A stretch of DNA of 64,000 bases from Sulfurimonas sp. HSL3-7. GTDB lineage: Bacteria > Campylobacterota > Campylobacteria > Campylobacterales > Sulfurimonadaceae. The DNA is taken from positions 62,001-126,000 of the forward strand of contig NZ_CP147919.1 in the NCBI RefSeq assembly GCF_039645985.1. The letters run 5' to 3'. The position numbers and the translations under genes are program-made. The notes below the pieces were generated by a model. The model did not search any database, was not told the DNA's origin, and saw nothing but the letters and a program-made list of their open reading frames with translations. Within the stretch, counting starts at the first letter, position 1; each line of letters opens with the position of its first letter. Below are positions 25,081 through 34,753 of the stretch, piece after piece.

Positions 25081-26070
25081 CTATAGTATGCTGTATTTCG
25101 CCGCTTCGCTGCGGGAAGCCAAAGGGTGGACCTGGATAGTTTCACCTTCGAAGTCGAGCTTGTACTCCTGCTCTGGATCGGTCTTGCAGTAGGTGAGGAT
25201 GGCCCGGGCTGCAAAGGCTTTGTCGGCTTCGCTGGCATTCTTGGAGAGAAGGCAGTGCGGTCCAGGGATGCCTTCTGTTTTGATATGGATGAACTTGTCG
25301 TTCGTTATCTCCTGGAGTTTGACATTCTCATCCTGCTGACGGCCGATGATCAGTTTTGCCCCCTCTTCAAGGCGAAGGTGACGGCCCCATTTCAGGATCG
25401 GGATATCCTGAACGTCAAAGTTGTCGTCGTACTTGATGTAGTCGTTCATCTTGATGGCGAAGTTGGCGTCGGTCAGCAGACAGCCGCCGCCCGGGCTCTC
25501 GTAGTCGGTAATGCCGAACTGTTCGACAAGCTCCATCTGGCGGTCTCTGCTTCGACCCTGGATCCCTTCGAGCTTCTCTCTGTCGACCCACCCCTCTTTT
25601 TCCGCTATAGTCGGTTCAAGGCGTTTGGCCGACATCGGACGCAAGAGAAGACCGTCGACGTTGGCTTCGTTGAGGACGGTTCTGAGCGCGTCGCCGTTCT
25701 GGCTCATCGGACGCTGACCGAGGACCTCACCGCTGATCAGGAAGTCGGCCCCTTCGGCCTCCATAATGCGTTTGGCCACCTCGAACATCTTGGCGTGGCA
25801 GTCGATACAGGGGTTGAAGTGTTTGCCGTAGCCGTGTTTCGGCGAGAAGAGCACGCTCTGGAGATATTCGCTCTGGATATCGATGATGCGGAGTTCGGCA
25901 CCGACCTGGTCGCACATGTTCTGCATATGTTCACGGCGGTCTTTTGTGGCACCGAAACCGGTGTTGATGTTACAGGCGATGACGTCGATGCCTTGATTGA
26001 TAATGAGTTTCATGGCGAGCGTTGAGTCCAAACCGCCGCTGAAGAGGGCAATTGCCTTGCGTTTTTGCAT
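25081..26070 (-). CDS. PP-loop ATPase, tRNA thiolation (MnmA/ThiI-like) family protein with NFACT-R-type C-terminus
   Basis: A 329-residue protein starting MQKRKAIALFSGGLDSTLAMK, with the PP-loop motif SGGLDST that adenylates a substrate carbonyl. A CxxC pair sits in NPCIDCHAKMF (near 83-93) and a further Cys in SPGGGCLLTD (near 198). This is the layout of tRNA-uridine thiolation enzymes; the C-terminal third resembles the NFACT-R-like domain found with them. RNA substrate unproven. The frame is open to 26163, but the ATG at 26070 follows an AAGGA site and begins at the family N-terminus. Its 3' end abuts the structured repeat array. Confidence 0.75.
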   Translation of the reverse strand: MQKRKAIALFSGGLDSTLAMKLIINQGIDVIACNINTGFGATKDRREHMQNMCDQVGAELRIIDIQSEYLQSVLFSPKHGYGKHFNPCIDCHAKMFEVAKRIMEAEGADFLISGEVLGQRPMSQNGDALRTVLNEANVDGLLLRPMSAKRLEPTIAEKEGWVDREKLEGIQGRSRDRQMELVEQFGITDYESPGGGCLLTDANFAIKMNDYIKYDDNFDVQDIPILKWGRHLRLEEGAKLIIGRQQDENVKLQEITNDKFIHIKTEGIPGPHCLLSKNASEADKAFAARAILTYCKTDPEQEYKLDFEGETIQVHPLASRSEAAKYSIL

Positions 26071-26357
26071 AAAAAATCCTTGTAGAAGCACCGGAGCTTG
26101 TTCATTAAGCCGGGTTACCTCAAAAATATATGGAATTTTACCAGATATGGCGTTTTTTGACAACCAAGCAGAGTGTAAAACTCCGGATTATTTCGTCAAT
26201 AAGAAGGTTGTTGTTCGAATTTTTAGTGCGTTGAGGATCAAAGAGGTGGTTCTCAAGTCAGTATGAACCATGTTTGCCTGTTAGTTTTTTGTTAGTGCCC
26301 CCGGATGCCGGGGCTTATTACGTTAGTGGCACGGCGAAGAGACAGCCCCTGCAGGTG

Positions 26358-29300
26358 TTATTTCCGCTCTAGAATACACTGATCCAGATAGATGAAACGA
26401 TACTCTTTGGGGTACTTGATACCGAAGATGATGGAGTAGAAGATCGGGACGATGCCCAGTGTCAGGATCGTCGCAAATCCGAGGCCGAAGATGATAGCGA
26501 TGGCCATCGGCTCCCATAGCGGTCCTCCGAAGAACCAGAGCGGAAGCAGGCCGCCGATGGTGGTCAGCGTCGTGAGCATAATAGGGCGCATACGGCGTTG
26601 AGCGGCTTCGATAATGGCATCTTTGGGGTCGAGCTTCGTCACGGTAAGTTCATACTCGATCCGTTCGATCAGGATGATGGCGTTATTGATGACGATACCG
26701 GTCAGCGAGATCACACCGAGATAAGTCATAAAGCCGAAATAGGACTGGGTGATGAAAAGTCCGAAGACAACCCCGATGATCGCAAGCGGAATAGTGATGA
26801 GAATGAGTCCGGTGCGGCGCAGCGAGTTGAACTGGGTCATCAGCAGGACCAGGATGATCATCGCAGCGATCGGGAGTTTGTCCATAACCGCTTTTTGTGC
26901 CATGTCGGAGCTCTCGATTTCGCCGCCGTAGGCATAGCTGTAACCCTGGGGCCATGTTTGCGCGTCAAGCCAGCTGTCGAGCTTCTCCTTGACATCAAAG
27001 GCCGTAACACCTTCGATGAGATCGGCGCTGACCGTGATGGTGTGCAGGCCGTCGCGGCGGATGATCTTCGGCGGTTTCCAGAGGATGTCGATGTCGGCGA
27101 CCTGCGTCAGCGGTACTGATTTCCCGGTGCGCGGTACGAAGATGAGGGTACTCTCCAGCATCGCAAGATCGGAGTTGAGGTCGTGATTGGAACGCAGGAC
27201 GATAGGAATGACCTTGTTGTCGGTGCGGTACTGTGTGATCTCGCGTCCAGTCAGAGCCGTCTGCAGCGAGTTGGCGATATCGCTGTAGCTGACACCGGCA
27301 TGGTGTGCAAGGGAGGGGTTGATGTTGACGACCAGCTTTTCAGCCCATTTATCCCAGTCATCGCTGATCGACTTGGTGCCGTAGATCTCGGAGAGCTCCA
27401 TTTTGATGGCATTTGCTTTTGCGCGTAAGCCTGTCATGTCGTTGCCGCTGATGCGGATCTGTACCGGTGTTTTGACCGGCGGGCCGTTGTCGAGTTTTTT
27501 GACACTCACCTCGGCAGTAGAGAAGTGGTTGAACCCGAACTCTTCGATCTGCGGCTGCAGTGCCTCGTAGGCATCCAGAGAGGTGGCATTGATCAGGATC
27601 TCGGCATATTCTGGTGCATCGCCGACCGGGGTATTGTTGATCCAGAAACGGGGGGTTCCGGTACCGATGAAAGAGGTGTAGCTTTTGACCAGTTCAGGCA
27701 TCTTTTCATGGAGATAACGCTCCATCTCTGTAACGGTCTTGCGCGTCTCCTCGATATCGCTGCCCAAAGGAAGTGCGATGCGTACCAGCATGGAGGGCTG
27801 ATCAGAAGGAGGGAAGAAGATCTTCGGTATTGAGCCGAACAGAATCAGAGAGAGGACAAAAATCCCAGATATGACGCTGATCGAGAATGCCCGATACTTC
27901 AGCGAGAGCGTCAACAGCCCCTTGAAACTGTTGCAAAACGGGTTGTTGTAGGTAAATTTCGGTGTACTGTCGCGCTGCAGAAAGAGGTAGGTCATCATCG
28001 GGGTAAGCGTTAGCGAGAGTATCCAGGAGCTGACCAGTGTGATGGTGACAACCTCGAAAAGGGCGCTGATGTACTCGCCGGCAGCGGATTCCGCGAGATA
28101 GATCGGCAGAAAGGCGGCGGAGGTGGTCAGTGAAGAGGTCAAAAGGGAGACCTTGAGTTCGGTAACGGCCCCTATCGAAGCATCGAGAGGGGAGAACCCT
28201 TCATCCATCTTGACGAGTACCGACTCGCTGATAACGATAGCGTTATCGACCAGCAGACCGAGGGAGATGATCAGCGCCGCCAATGAGACCTGGTTGAGAC
28301 CGATGTTAAACTGCCACATAAAGAAAAACGAGGTGGCGATCGCCGTCGGGATCAAGGTGGCGACGATAAGCCCGGTACGCCATCCGAGGGTGACAAACAT
28401 AACGGCGATAACGATAATGATCGACATGATGAGCGAGTCCATAAAGTTCCCGATGATCGTGTCGACCAGTTTCGGTTCGTCAAATGCCAGTTTAAACTCA
28501 ACACCGATCGGATACTGGGTCTCGAGGTAGGCGATCTTAGCCTTGACCGCTTTGCCCAGTTCGATAATATTGCTGCCTTCGCTCAGCGAGATGGCCAGCA
28601 CAAGCGACTGTTCCCCGTTGAAACGGGTCAGTGGGTCAGACGGTTCAGAGTAGCCGGAACGGATGGTCACGATATCTTCGAGGTAGAGAACGCTCTCTTT
28701 TCCCTGGATCGGGACAATGGTCTTGCCCAGCTCTTCAAGCGAGTTGAGGTTTCCCGTCGGTTCAAGGATAAGCCGCTGCGGCCCGATCGTGACAGAACCC
28801 CCCGGGGTGATGATGTTGCGTTTGCGGATGACCTCGCCGAGCTCATCGGGCGAGATACCCACTTCGGCAAGTTTGGCGTTGGAGAACTCGACATAAATAT
28901 ATTCTTTTTGCTGCCCCAGAATATCGACTTTTCCGATGGATTTGATATTGAGCAGCTCCTCTTTGACATCATTGGCGATACTTTCAAGTTCGGCATAACT
29001 GTAGCCCTCGCCGACCAGGGTGACCAGGGTGCCGAAGACTTCGTTGTAGCTGTCATTTAAAAAGGGTCTGGCCGCTTCCTGGGGCAGCTGCACTTCGTCG
29101 ATCTTTTTACGAATCTCGTCCCAGACAGGGGCCATCTCTTTATAGCGTTCCTGGATATAGACATAGATGGTCGAGACACCGTTCTTTGAGACCGATTTGA
29201 TGTGGTCGATCTCCTCGATCTGGCGGATCTTCCGCTCGAGAGGGATGGTGACAAGCGATTCGATGCGTTCCGGCGTCGCACCCGGAAACTGGGTGACGAC

Positions 29301-29441
29301 AACGGCCGTTCGGATGACAAACGAGGGGTCTTTTGCCCTTGGCATCTCGAAGTAGGAGAGAACCCCGCCGATGAGGAAAAAGAGGATGATGGCGACACTA
29401 ATGCGATTTTTTTCAATCGCGATCTGCGTAATGCTTTTCAC
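26358..29441 (-). CDS. RND efflux transporter, inner-membrane permease (HAE1/AcrB family)
   Basis: A 1027-residue permease with the RND layout: a first membrane helix (about 11-30), a large periplasmic domain, a block of helices at about 335-530, a second periplasmic loop, and a final helix block from about 850. The family segments PGATPERIESLVTIPLE and GLLVDNAIVISESVLVKMDEG are visible. It exports drugs, metals or organic compounds using the proton gradient. The gene is joined to the adaptor by a 1-bp overlap, completing a three-gene efflux operon. Substrate unknown. A GC-rich hairpin at 26297-26314 follows but has no T run. Confidence 0.93.
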   Translation of the reverse strand: MKSITQIAIEKNRISVAIILFFLIGGVLSYFEMPRAKDPSFVIRTAVVVTQFPGATPERIESLVTIPLERKIRQIEEIDHIKSVSKNGVSTIYVYIQERYKEMAPVWDEIRKKIDEVQLPQEAARPFLNDSYNEVFGTLVTLVGEGYSYAELESIANDVKEELLNIKSIGKVDILGQQKEYIYVEFSNAKLAEVGISPDELGEVIRKRNIITPGGSVTIGPQRLILEPTGNLNSLEELGKTIVPIQGKESVLYLEDIVTIRSGYSEPSDPLTRFNGEQSLVLAISLSEGSNIIELGKAVKAKIAYLETQYPIGVEFKLAFDEPKLVDTIIGNFMDSLIMSIIIVIAVMFVTLGWRTGLIVATLIPTAIATSFFFMWQFNIGLNQVSLAALIISLGLLVDNAIVISESVLVKMDEGFSPLDASIGAVTELKVSLLTSSLTTSAAFLPIYLAESAAGEYISALFEVVTITLVSSWILSLTLTPMMTYLFLQRDSTPKFTYNNPFCNSFKGLLTLSLKYRAFSISVISGIFVLSLILFGSIPKIFFPPSDQPSMLVRIALPLGSDIEETRKTVTEMERYLHEKMPELVKSYTSFIGTGTPRFWINNTPVGDAPEYAEILINATSLDAYEALQPQIEEFGFNHFSTAEVSVKKLDNGPPVKTPVQIRISGNDMTGLRAKANAIKMELSEIYGTKSISDDWDKWAEKLVVNINPSLAHHAGVSYSDIANSLQTALTGREITQYRTDNKVIPIVLRSNHDLNSDLAMLESTLIFVPRTGKSVPLTQVADIDILWKPPKIIRRDGLHTITVSADLIEGVTAFDVKEKLDSWLDAQTWPQGYSYAYGGEIESSDMAQKAVMDKLPIAAMIILVLLMTQFNSLRRTGLILITIPLAIIGVVFGLFITQSYFGFMTYLGVISLTGIVINNAIILIERIEYELTVTKLDPKDAIIEAAQRRMRPIMLTTLTTIGGLLPLWFFGGPLWEPMAIAIIFGLGFATILTLGIVPIFYSIIFGIKYPKEYRFIYLDQCILERK

Positions 29442-30538
29442 TACCGGACTCTGACGTGCTGATCTTGATGGACGCGGCTCATGCCTGCGGTCAGGATCTG
29501 CATTCCCTCGCTGACGCCGCCGGTGAGGATAATACCGTTTCCTGTTAAAGGGCCTCTGGAAACATTGTGGCGCTGTATCTGACCGATGCTGTCCTGTATG
29601 TTCTCAACCGTATAGATATAAAAGCCCTCTTCATCTTCCATCAGTGCATGGACCGGAACGACAAAACTTTTGGAAGCACTCTCTTTTCCGATAGAGAAGG
29701 TGACCGATGCTGCCATTCCGGGATGGATCTTCTTGGAGGGCTGGATAACACGCACCGTAACGGGAAAGGTCGTGGTCCGCATACTTGAGGCGTGGCTAAC
29801 CTCGGTGACACGGGCATTGAAACGCTGCTCTTTTATCGCATCGAAGGTCACGCTGGTCAACTGGCCTACCTTGATCGCGTCGATCATCGATCCCGGCACC
29901 GAAATCGGCACTTCGATGCTTTTGGTCGAACTGATGGTGGCGATATTGGTTGCCGCTGTGATGTTCTCGCCTTTTCGGATGTTGATCTCCGAAACGGAGC
30001 CGTCTATCGGCGCTTTGAGCTTGGTATAGCTGAGTTCAAGCTGGGCCTGTTCGAGTCGTGTCTCCATGGCGCGGCGGTTGGCTTTGGCCGAGTCATAGGC
30101 GGTGCGGGCACTGTCAAGATCGCTCAGGGAGGAGCTGCGGTTGACATAAAGCTTTTGAACACGTTGATAGCGGGCGTTCGCCAGTTCGAGTTCGGAGGCG
30201 GTCTGTTTAAGCGAAGCGCGCACTTCGGCGACTTTGAGCTTGAAATAGGAGTCGTCGAGTTCCGCGATCAGCGCCCCCTTCTTGACAAACTGGCCGGCTT
30301 TGACATTGACCGACTTGAGGCGTCCGGAGACGTTGAAACTGAGCCGTGCGGCAACATCGGAACGGGCGATCCCGTTAAAGGTGTGCGAAGAGATTGCATT
30401 GGCCGCTTTAAGGCTCATGGTGCGGACAGGACGTAGCTGGGGCTCTCTCTCTTCCTGTGTGCAGGCGGTAAAGCTGAGCGCGACAGCGGCACTCAAAGCA
30501 AGGCTGAAGACCGATTTTAATGACAGGGACCGTTTCAC
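29441..30538 (-). CDS. RND efflux periplasmic adaptor (membrane fusion protein)
   Basis: A 365-residue adaptor of the HlyD/AcrA family. The N-terminus has a hydrophobic segment ending in LSFTAC, a possible lipobox (Cys26) although Phe at -3 is atypical. Lipoyl-type halves appear at VSGRLKSVNVKAGQFVKKGALIAELD (about 70-95) and KLKAPIDGSVSEINIRKGENI (about 170-190), flanking an alpha-helical hairpin (about 100-165) that would contact TolC. It bridges the permease and the outer-membrane channel. It overlaps the permease by 1 bp and the TolC-like gene by 4 bp. Confidence 0.92.
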   Translation of the reverse strand: MKRSLSLKSVFSLALSAAVALSFTACTQEEREPQLRPVRTMSLKAANAISSHTFNGIARSDVAARLSFNVSGRLKSVNVKAGQFVKKGALIAELDDSYFKLKVAEVRASLKQTASELELANARYQRVQKLYVNRSSSLSDLDSARTAYDSAKANRRAMETRLEQAQLELSYTKLKAPIDGSVSEINIRKGENITAATNIATISSTKSIEVPISVPGSMIDAIKVGQLTSVTFDAIKEQRFNARVTEVSHASSMRTTTFPVTVRVIQPSKKIHPGMAASVTFSIGKESASKSFVVPVHALMEDEEGFYIYTVENIQDSIGQIQRHNVSRGPLTGNGIILTGGVSEGMQILTAGMSRVHQDQHVRVR

Positions 30539-32901
30539 TCTTTTTCTCCGTTTTCAAACTCTTGGATTTTTTTTGACCACTCTTCGCGTTCATCGTCATC
30601 GATATTGAAGTTGACCTGGCCGATATTGCGCTGCAGGCGCAGCAGGTCGGCCATGAAGCCGTAGCGGGTATTATTTTCCACCAGCGCCGCTTTGAGTGTG
30701 GAGTTTTGGGCATCGAGCAGGTGAAGGATATCCCCGTTGCCCTGAAGGTAGATGGCGGTCATGTGCTCGAGGTTTTTGTTGGCCGCAATGTAGGCGTCAT
30801 GCGAAAGATCAATAGAAAGATAGGATGCTTTTGCCTGGTAGAGAGCATTGCGAATATCGCGTTCGACATTGTTCTCGACATCGCGCTGCTGTGACTGGGC
30901 GGTCAGAAGCGCAGCTTTTGCGGACTCTTTCTCCGCCGTTTGATAGCCGCCGGTATAGAGAGGCAGGGTGGCGAGGATGCCGACTTCGTATTCGCTCGGT
31001 CCGAAATCTTCAAGACCCTGGACGACCTCTATCTGGGTCTGGTTCGGGTTGGGAAAGTAGGGGTCTTCATCCAGGAACTTATAGCGGTAACCTGCCTGGA
31101 AAATGACATCCGGGGTGTACAGTGCGGCATCGCTCGCCTCGTACATAAGCTTTTTTGCTCTGGCTAATGCATCGAACTGACGAAGTTCCGGCGAGTTGTC
31201 ATGGCCTGTCTTCACCAGGAACCCTTCGAAGATGGAAAAGTCGGCAGGATTTTCGAAATAGTCCCGGATTTTTTTATCATGGGTCAAAAAGACCGGATCC
31301 TCCATCGTCACCTTCTCAAAGTTCAGCGGCAGCTTCTGCGGCAGGTTCAGCAGCGCGTTGAGGGTGAACTGTGTCTGCTGGATCAGGGCATGGGTGAAGA
31401 GGACATCTTTCTTGTCGTTGGCGATCTTGCTCTCCCAGCGGTAGATATCACTCTGGTTGCCGATACCGATGTCCTGTTTGGTGATTGCGGAACGTAGGTT
31501 GTTTTTGGAGAGCTCAAGATTGCTTTTCTGGAGCTCAAGACGGTTTTTGTACTGCAGTATTTTCAGGTAGAGCAGCGAAGATTGAAGGGCAATCTCGAGT
31601 TTGGCCTGATCGACCTCGTGTCTCGTAGCGGAAAGAAAATCTTTGTTGATGCTGATATTGGCATACTGGGACTGGTTGTAGAGGTTCTGCTGCAGGGATA
31701 CGGAACCGTTCAGCTGAGACTCCTGCAGTATGCCGAAACTCTTGACGGCACGCCCCTCGTCGATCTGTTTGCCTTCCAGGCTGACGTTGATCTGCGGCAT
31801 AAAGAGGGCATCGGCCATCTCGACATTTTTTTTGGAAACTTCGACCTGCTGTTCGGCCTGGAGTATGCTCAGGTTGTACCCCACCGCGCGGTCCATGATC
31901 TCTTCGATGGAGAAGTAGTGGCTGTCCGAGTCGTCGGCTTCGAGAATCGTCGAGCGGGAGATGAGATCCCAGCTCGGTGTAAAACCCACATCCTTGGCCG
32001 TCTGGGAGTTAAGCGAAAGCGCCGGATAGGGTTTGAAGCTGACAGCCAGTCGGGAAGGGTTGAACCCGAGCGAGATCTGTTGGACCTGCAGGGCGATCTG
32101 GCGGATCAGACGCTTGTTGTCCGATGCCGGTATATTTCCGAAAAGCGCACCCAGTTCGACATCATCGCGGCCCAGTGCCGAGAAAGAGGGCAGCTCTTTG
32201 AGGCGAAGCGCGCTGTAAAGCTCCCGGCGCACTTCATCGTTCTTTTGAAAAAGCGGCGTTACATAGATAAAATCAACATCGTCGCTTATCGTGTCAATGA
32301 TCTTGTTGAGCTCTTTTTCGGCAGGGATGACCTGTGTGGCAATGCCCTCTTTTTTGAATGATTTTTTGATGTATTTGACGATATGCGGCGCGTGTCTGTA
32401 GAGGTTGGAATTGATCAGTACCCCTACTTTTTCTGCCCCTATGATCGATTTGATGACCTCAATGTCGTCTTTAATATCAAAATAGCCGTTGATGTAGGTG
32501 AGGTTTCGGGTGTTCGAGGTGCCGTTTCTAAATGGGATACCCTGCATGTTCGGGTTAATGACAGTTGAAGCGATGAGAGGTTTTTTGTACTTTTTTTTGG
32601 TCGCTGCGATCTGCGAAGAGAGCATACCCAGTGTGATCACCAAATCGCTTTGACGCGCGCCGAGAGCCTTGTCGACATCTTGGGAGATCTTGGTGTAATC
32701 CCATGCGCCGTCAAAACGGAGCTCATCAGGGAACCGGACGTCAAAGTCACGCCCGAGAAGCTGGTCGATCTCGTCTTTCATCTGCTCTTCAAAGTCTTCA
32801 TTGAAATCGGTGGGTCCGTCGGTGACGATAGCGATCGTATAAGCGGGCTTTGCCCAGAGAGAAAGTACCGTTAAAAACAGCACAAAAATTGTACGTATCA
32901 T
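30535..32901 (-). CDS. TolC-type outer-membrane channel with N-terminal ABC-type substrate-binding domain
   Basis: A 788-residue protein with a signal peptide (1-17, LWA cleavage). Residues about 20-290 resemble a periplasmic ABC-type substrate-binding domain of the ABC_sub_bind class (YTIAIVTDGP, DLVITLGMLSSQIA, KVGVLINSNLYRHAP, VDFIYVTPLFQKNDE). Residues about 330-770 are a TolC-type efflux channel with the usual repeated helical halves. TolC proteins are normally 420-490 residues, so this is a fusion. It is first in the operon with the adaptor and permease; a TTTGGAGA site precedes the ATG. The extra domain might sense or gate substrate in the periplasm (inference). Confidence 0.87.
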   Translation of the reverse strand: MIRTIFVLFLTVLSLWAKPAYTIAIVTDGPTDFNEDFEEQMKDEIDQLLGRDFDVRFPDELRFDGAWDYTKISQDVDKALGARQSDLVITLGMLSSQIAATKKKYKKPLIASTVINPNMQGIPFRNGTSNTRNLTYINGYFDIKDDIEVIKSIIGAEKVGVLINSNLYRHAPHIVKYIKKSFKKEGIATQVIPAEKELNKIIDTISDDVDFIYVTPLFQKNDEVRRELYSALRLKELPSFSALGRDDVELGALFGNIPASDNKRLIRQIALQVQQISLGFNPSRLAVSFKPYPALSLNSQTAKDVGFTPSWDLISRSTILEADDSDSHYFSIEEIMDRAVGYNLSILQAEQQVEVSKKNVEMADALFMPQINVSLEGKQIDEGRAVKSFGILQESQLNGSVSLQQNLYNQSQYANISINKDFLSATRHEVDQAKLEIALQSSLLYLKILQYKNRLELQKSNLELSKNNLRSAITKQDIGIGNQSDIYRWESKIANDKKDVLFTHALIQQTQFTLNALLNLPQKLPLNFEKVTMEDPVFLTHDKKIRDYFENPADFSIFEGFLVKTGHDNSPELRQFDALARAKKLMYEASDAALYTPDVIFQAGYRYKFLDEDPYFPNPNQTQIEVVQGLEDFGPSEYEVGILATLPLYTGGYQTAEKESAKAALLTAQSQQRDVENNVERDIRNALYQAKASYLSIDLSHDAYIAANKNLEHMTAIYLQGNGDILHLLDAQNSTLKAALVENNTRYGFMADLLRLQRNIGQVNFNIDDDEREEWSKKIQEFENGEKE

Positions 32902-33099
32902 AAGATCTCCAAATAATCATATAAATTATATTTATAATAGCCAAGATGCCTGGAAATAGGCACAATAGAGGATGATTTGGATGATTTTTTTACCAATATG
33001 GGAAAAACGAAACACCCTGTTTTCCCTAAGATTTCACGCTATTTCCCGGTGTGATAATAAATATTTTTTCACACTATGTTACGGGTTGGCTCAATCCGC

Positions 33100-34641
33100 T
33101 CAAAAACGGTAGTTGATCCCCATGGAGAGGGTCATCTGTTCCATTTTTGTCGAGTATTCGTAGTTCATATCAACAGGCGATGTTGGTATCAGGCCATCGG
33201 TAAGGGCATTGGTCGCACCAGGTACAAGAGAACCGGATCGGCTCACCTCTGTTTCAGGCGAATACATAAAGGCACCGTCGATCGTGAGGTTCTCTGAAAA
33301 GTCGTAACCGGCCCCCAGCGTGAAGTGGGTTGTCGCGATTGCAGGAAAACCGACCATGTTTAACATGGAGACAGCCTGGTCAAAAACATAGGTGCCCTGC
33401 ATATCTGTCAGAAGCGAGCCCATTTCGCCGGAGACATTTTTGAGAGGGGAGTCGGCATAGTTGTAGCCGCCTCGGAAACGGAACTGCTTGTTGGGGCGGA
33501 ACTCAAAACCGAGGGCATAAACACTCTGGTTCTCCCAGCCGAAATCTTTGTACCCTTCCGCAAGCCCCCAGGCGATATAGCGGTAATCACCCGTCACGGT
33601 CACCTTGTCGGTCAGTTCATAGCCGAAACCGATTGCTACTTCCCAGGGCTGTTCCAGCACAAGGTCATCAAGGTTTTTTGGATTGGTCGCTTTCAGTGAA
33701 TCGGAGATCAGACCTACCGGCATCAGCTGGCCGACCGTATTGGCGGCATCGGTACTCATACCGCTGTCGATCAGGGCCTGGATCATCGCGTCGGTGTTCT
33801 CTGTTGAACTTTCGGTGAAGCCCGTTGCACCCTGCGCTTTAAGATAGTCGTTGGCCATCAACACCATGCCGTGCGGTCCGAACTGTTTAAAGTTGGCGAC
33901 ATCTTTGTATGTGTATTTCATTGCGGATTGGTAGGTGGTGCCGATACGGAGCTTCTCGCTTACTTTGATGTCCATGCCCGCCTGCCAGCCGAGCGCCGGT
34001 ACCAGGTCGGACCCGCCGATATTGGTGCCGAATAGCCCTTCTCGGGTCGATTGAAGCGGTTTGCCGTCTGCGCCGACGTTGGATTGGTCTTCATCATAGT
34101 TGATCGACATGGAACCCAGTCCGAGAACCGGGGCGAAACCGAAGGTGGTGTTGCCGGTGCGGTAGGAGATCCCCGGGATGATCTTCATCAGCATCATCCC
34201 TGTCTTCATCTGGCGTTGGGCCAATTCGTCTTTATAGTCAACACCCAGTCCGGCGACACCGAACATCGAAGCGCCCCATGACCACGTATCGTCGATCTTG
34301 CTGACATAAGAGACGGCCGGGATGAAATTGGTGTCAAGATGGTTTTGGCTTGTTGCCGTGACGGGCCCGTCATAGCTTGGTGTGGTGTTGAGCACCATCT
34401 GGTCATAGACAGTCGAGGTGACAGTTGCATTGAAGTAGGTGACATCAAGGTGCAGTTCGCTCTCCTTGACATCGGCGATCAGGGCGACGTTTTTGTTCAT
34501 AGCATCGGAACCGCTGGAGAAAAAGGCGACACCGGTGCCGCCCATGGAACGTGATACCGTTCCGGTACCGATCATGTTGACCCCGTTGGTCGCGAGAAGA
34601 GAAGATGCCGCACAGCTGATGAGGAGCAGTTGTTTTATCAT
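33100..34641 (-). CDS. FadL/OmpP1/TodX-family outer-membrane transport protein
   Basis: A 513-residue protein with a signal peptide (MIKQLLLISCAASSLLA) and the FadL N-terminal plug signature TNGVNMIGTGTVSRSMGGTG directly after it. It is followed by alternating beta-strand segments and an aromatic C-terminal residue (YRF) typical of outer-membrane barrels. FadL proteins let hydrophobic molecules (long-chain fatty acids, hydrocarbons, aromatics) cross the outer membrane. No fatty-acid degradation gene is nearby. The large lipoprotein gene lies 112 bp upstream on the same strand and may be a partner. Confidence 0.92.
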   Translation of the reverse strand: MIKQLLLISCAASSLLATNGVNMIGTGTVSRSMGGTGVAFFSSGSDAMNKNVALIADVKESELHLDVTYFNATVTSTVYDQMVLNTTPSYDGPVTATSQNHLDTNFIPAVSYVSKIDDTWSWGASMFGVAGLGVDYKDELAQRQMKTGMMLMKIIPGISYRTGNTTFGFAPVLGLGSMSINYDEDQSNVGADGKPLQSTREGLFGTNIGGSDLVPALGWQAGMDIKVSEKLRIGTTYQSAMKYTYKDVANFKQFGPHGMVLMANDYLKAQGATGFTESSTENTDAMIQALIDSGMSTDAANTVGQLMPVGLISDSLKATNPKNLDDLVLEQPWEVAIGFGYELTDKVTVTGDYRYIAWGLAEGYKDFGWENQSVYALGFEFRPNKQFRFRGGYNYADSPLKNVSGEMGSLLTDMQGTYVFDQAVSMLNMVGFPAIATTHFTLGAGYDFSENLTIDGAFMYSPETEVSRSGSLVPGATNALTDGLIPTSPVDMNYEYSTKMEQMTLSMGINYRF

Positions 34642-34753
34642 GTATATAACCTAGTATTAAAATTATTGATTTAGTACTTCTAAAAGTAGTAAAACAAGGA
34701 TTCTGTCCGGCTGGTTACAGGGGGTTAACACCCGAAAGGGGCGTTAAGGGTAA

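Noticed and set aside
26297-26314. GC-rich hairpin after the efflux permease as terminator
   Set aside because: Stem is good, but there is no T run on the minus strand, so I did not list it as a terminator.
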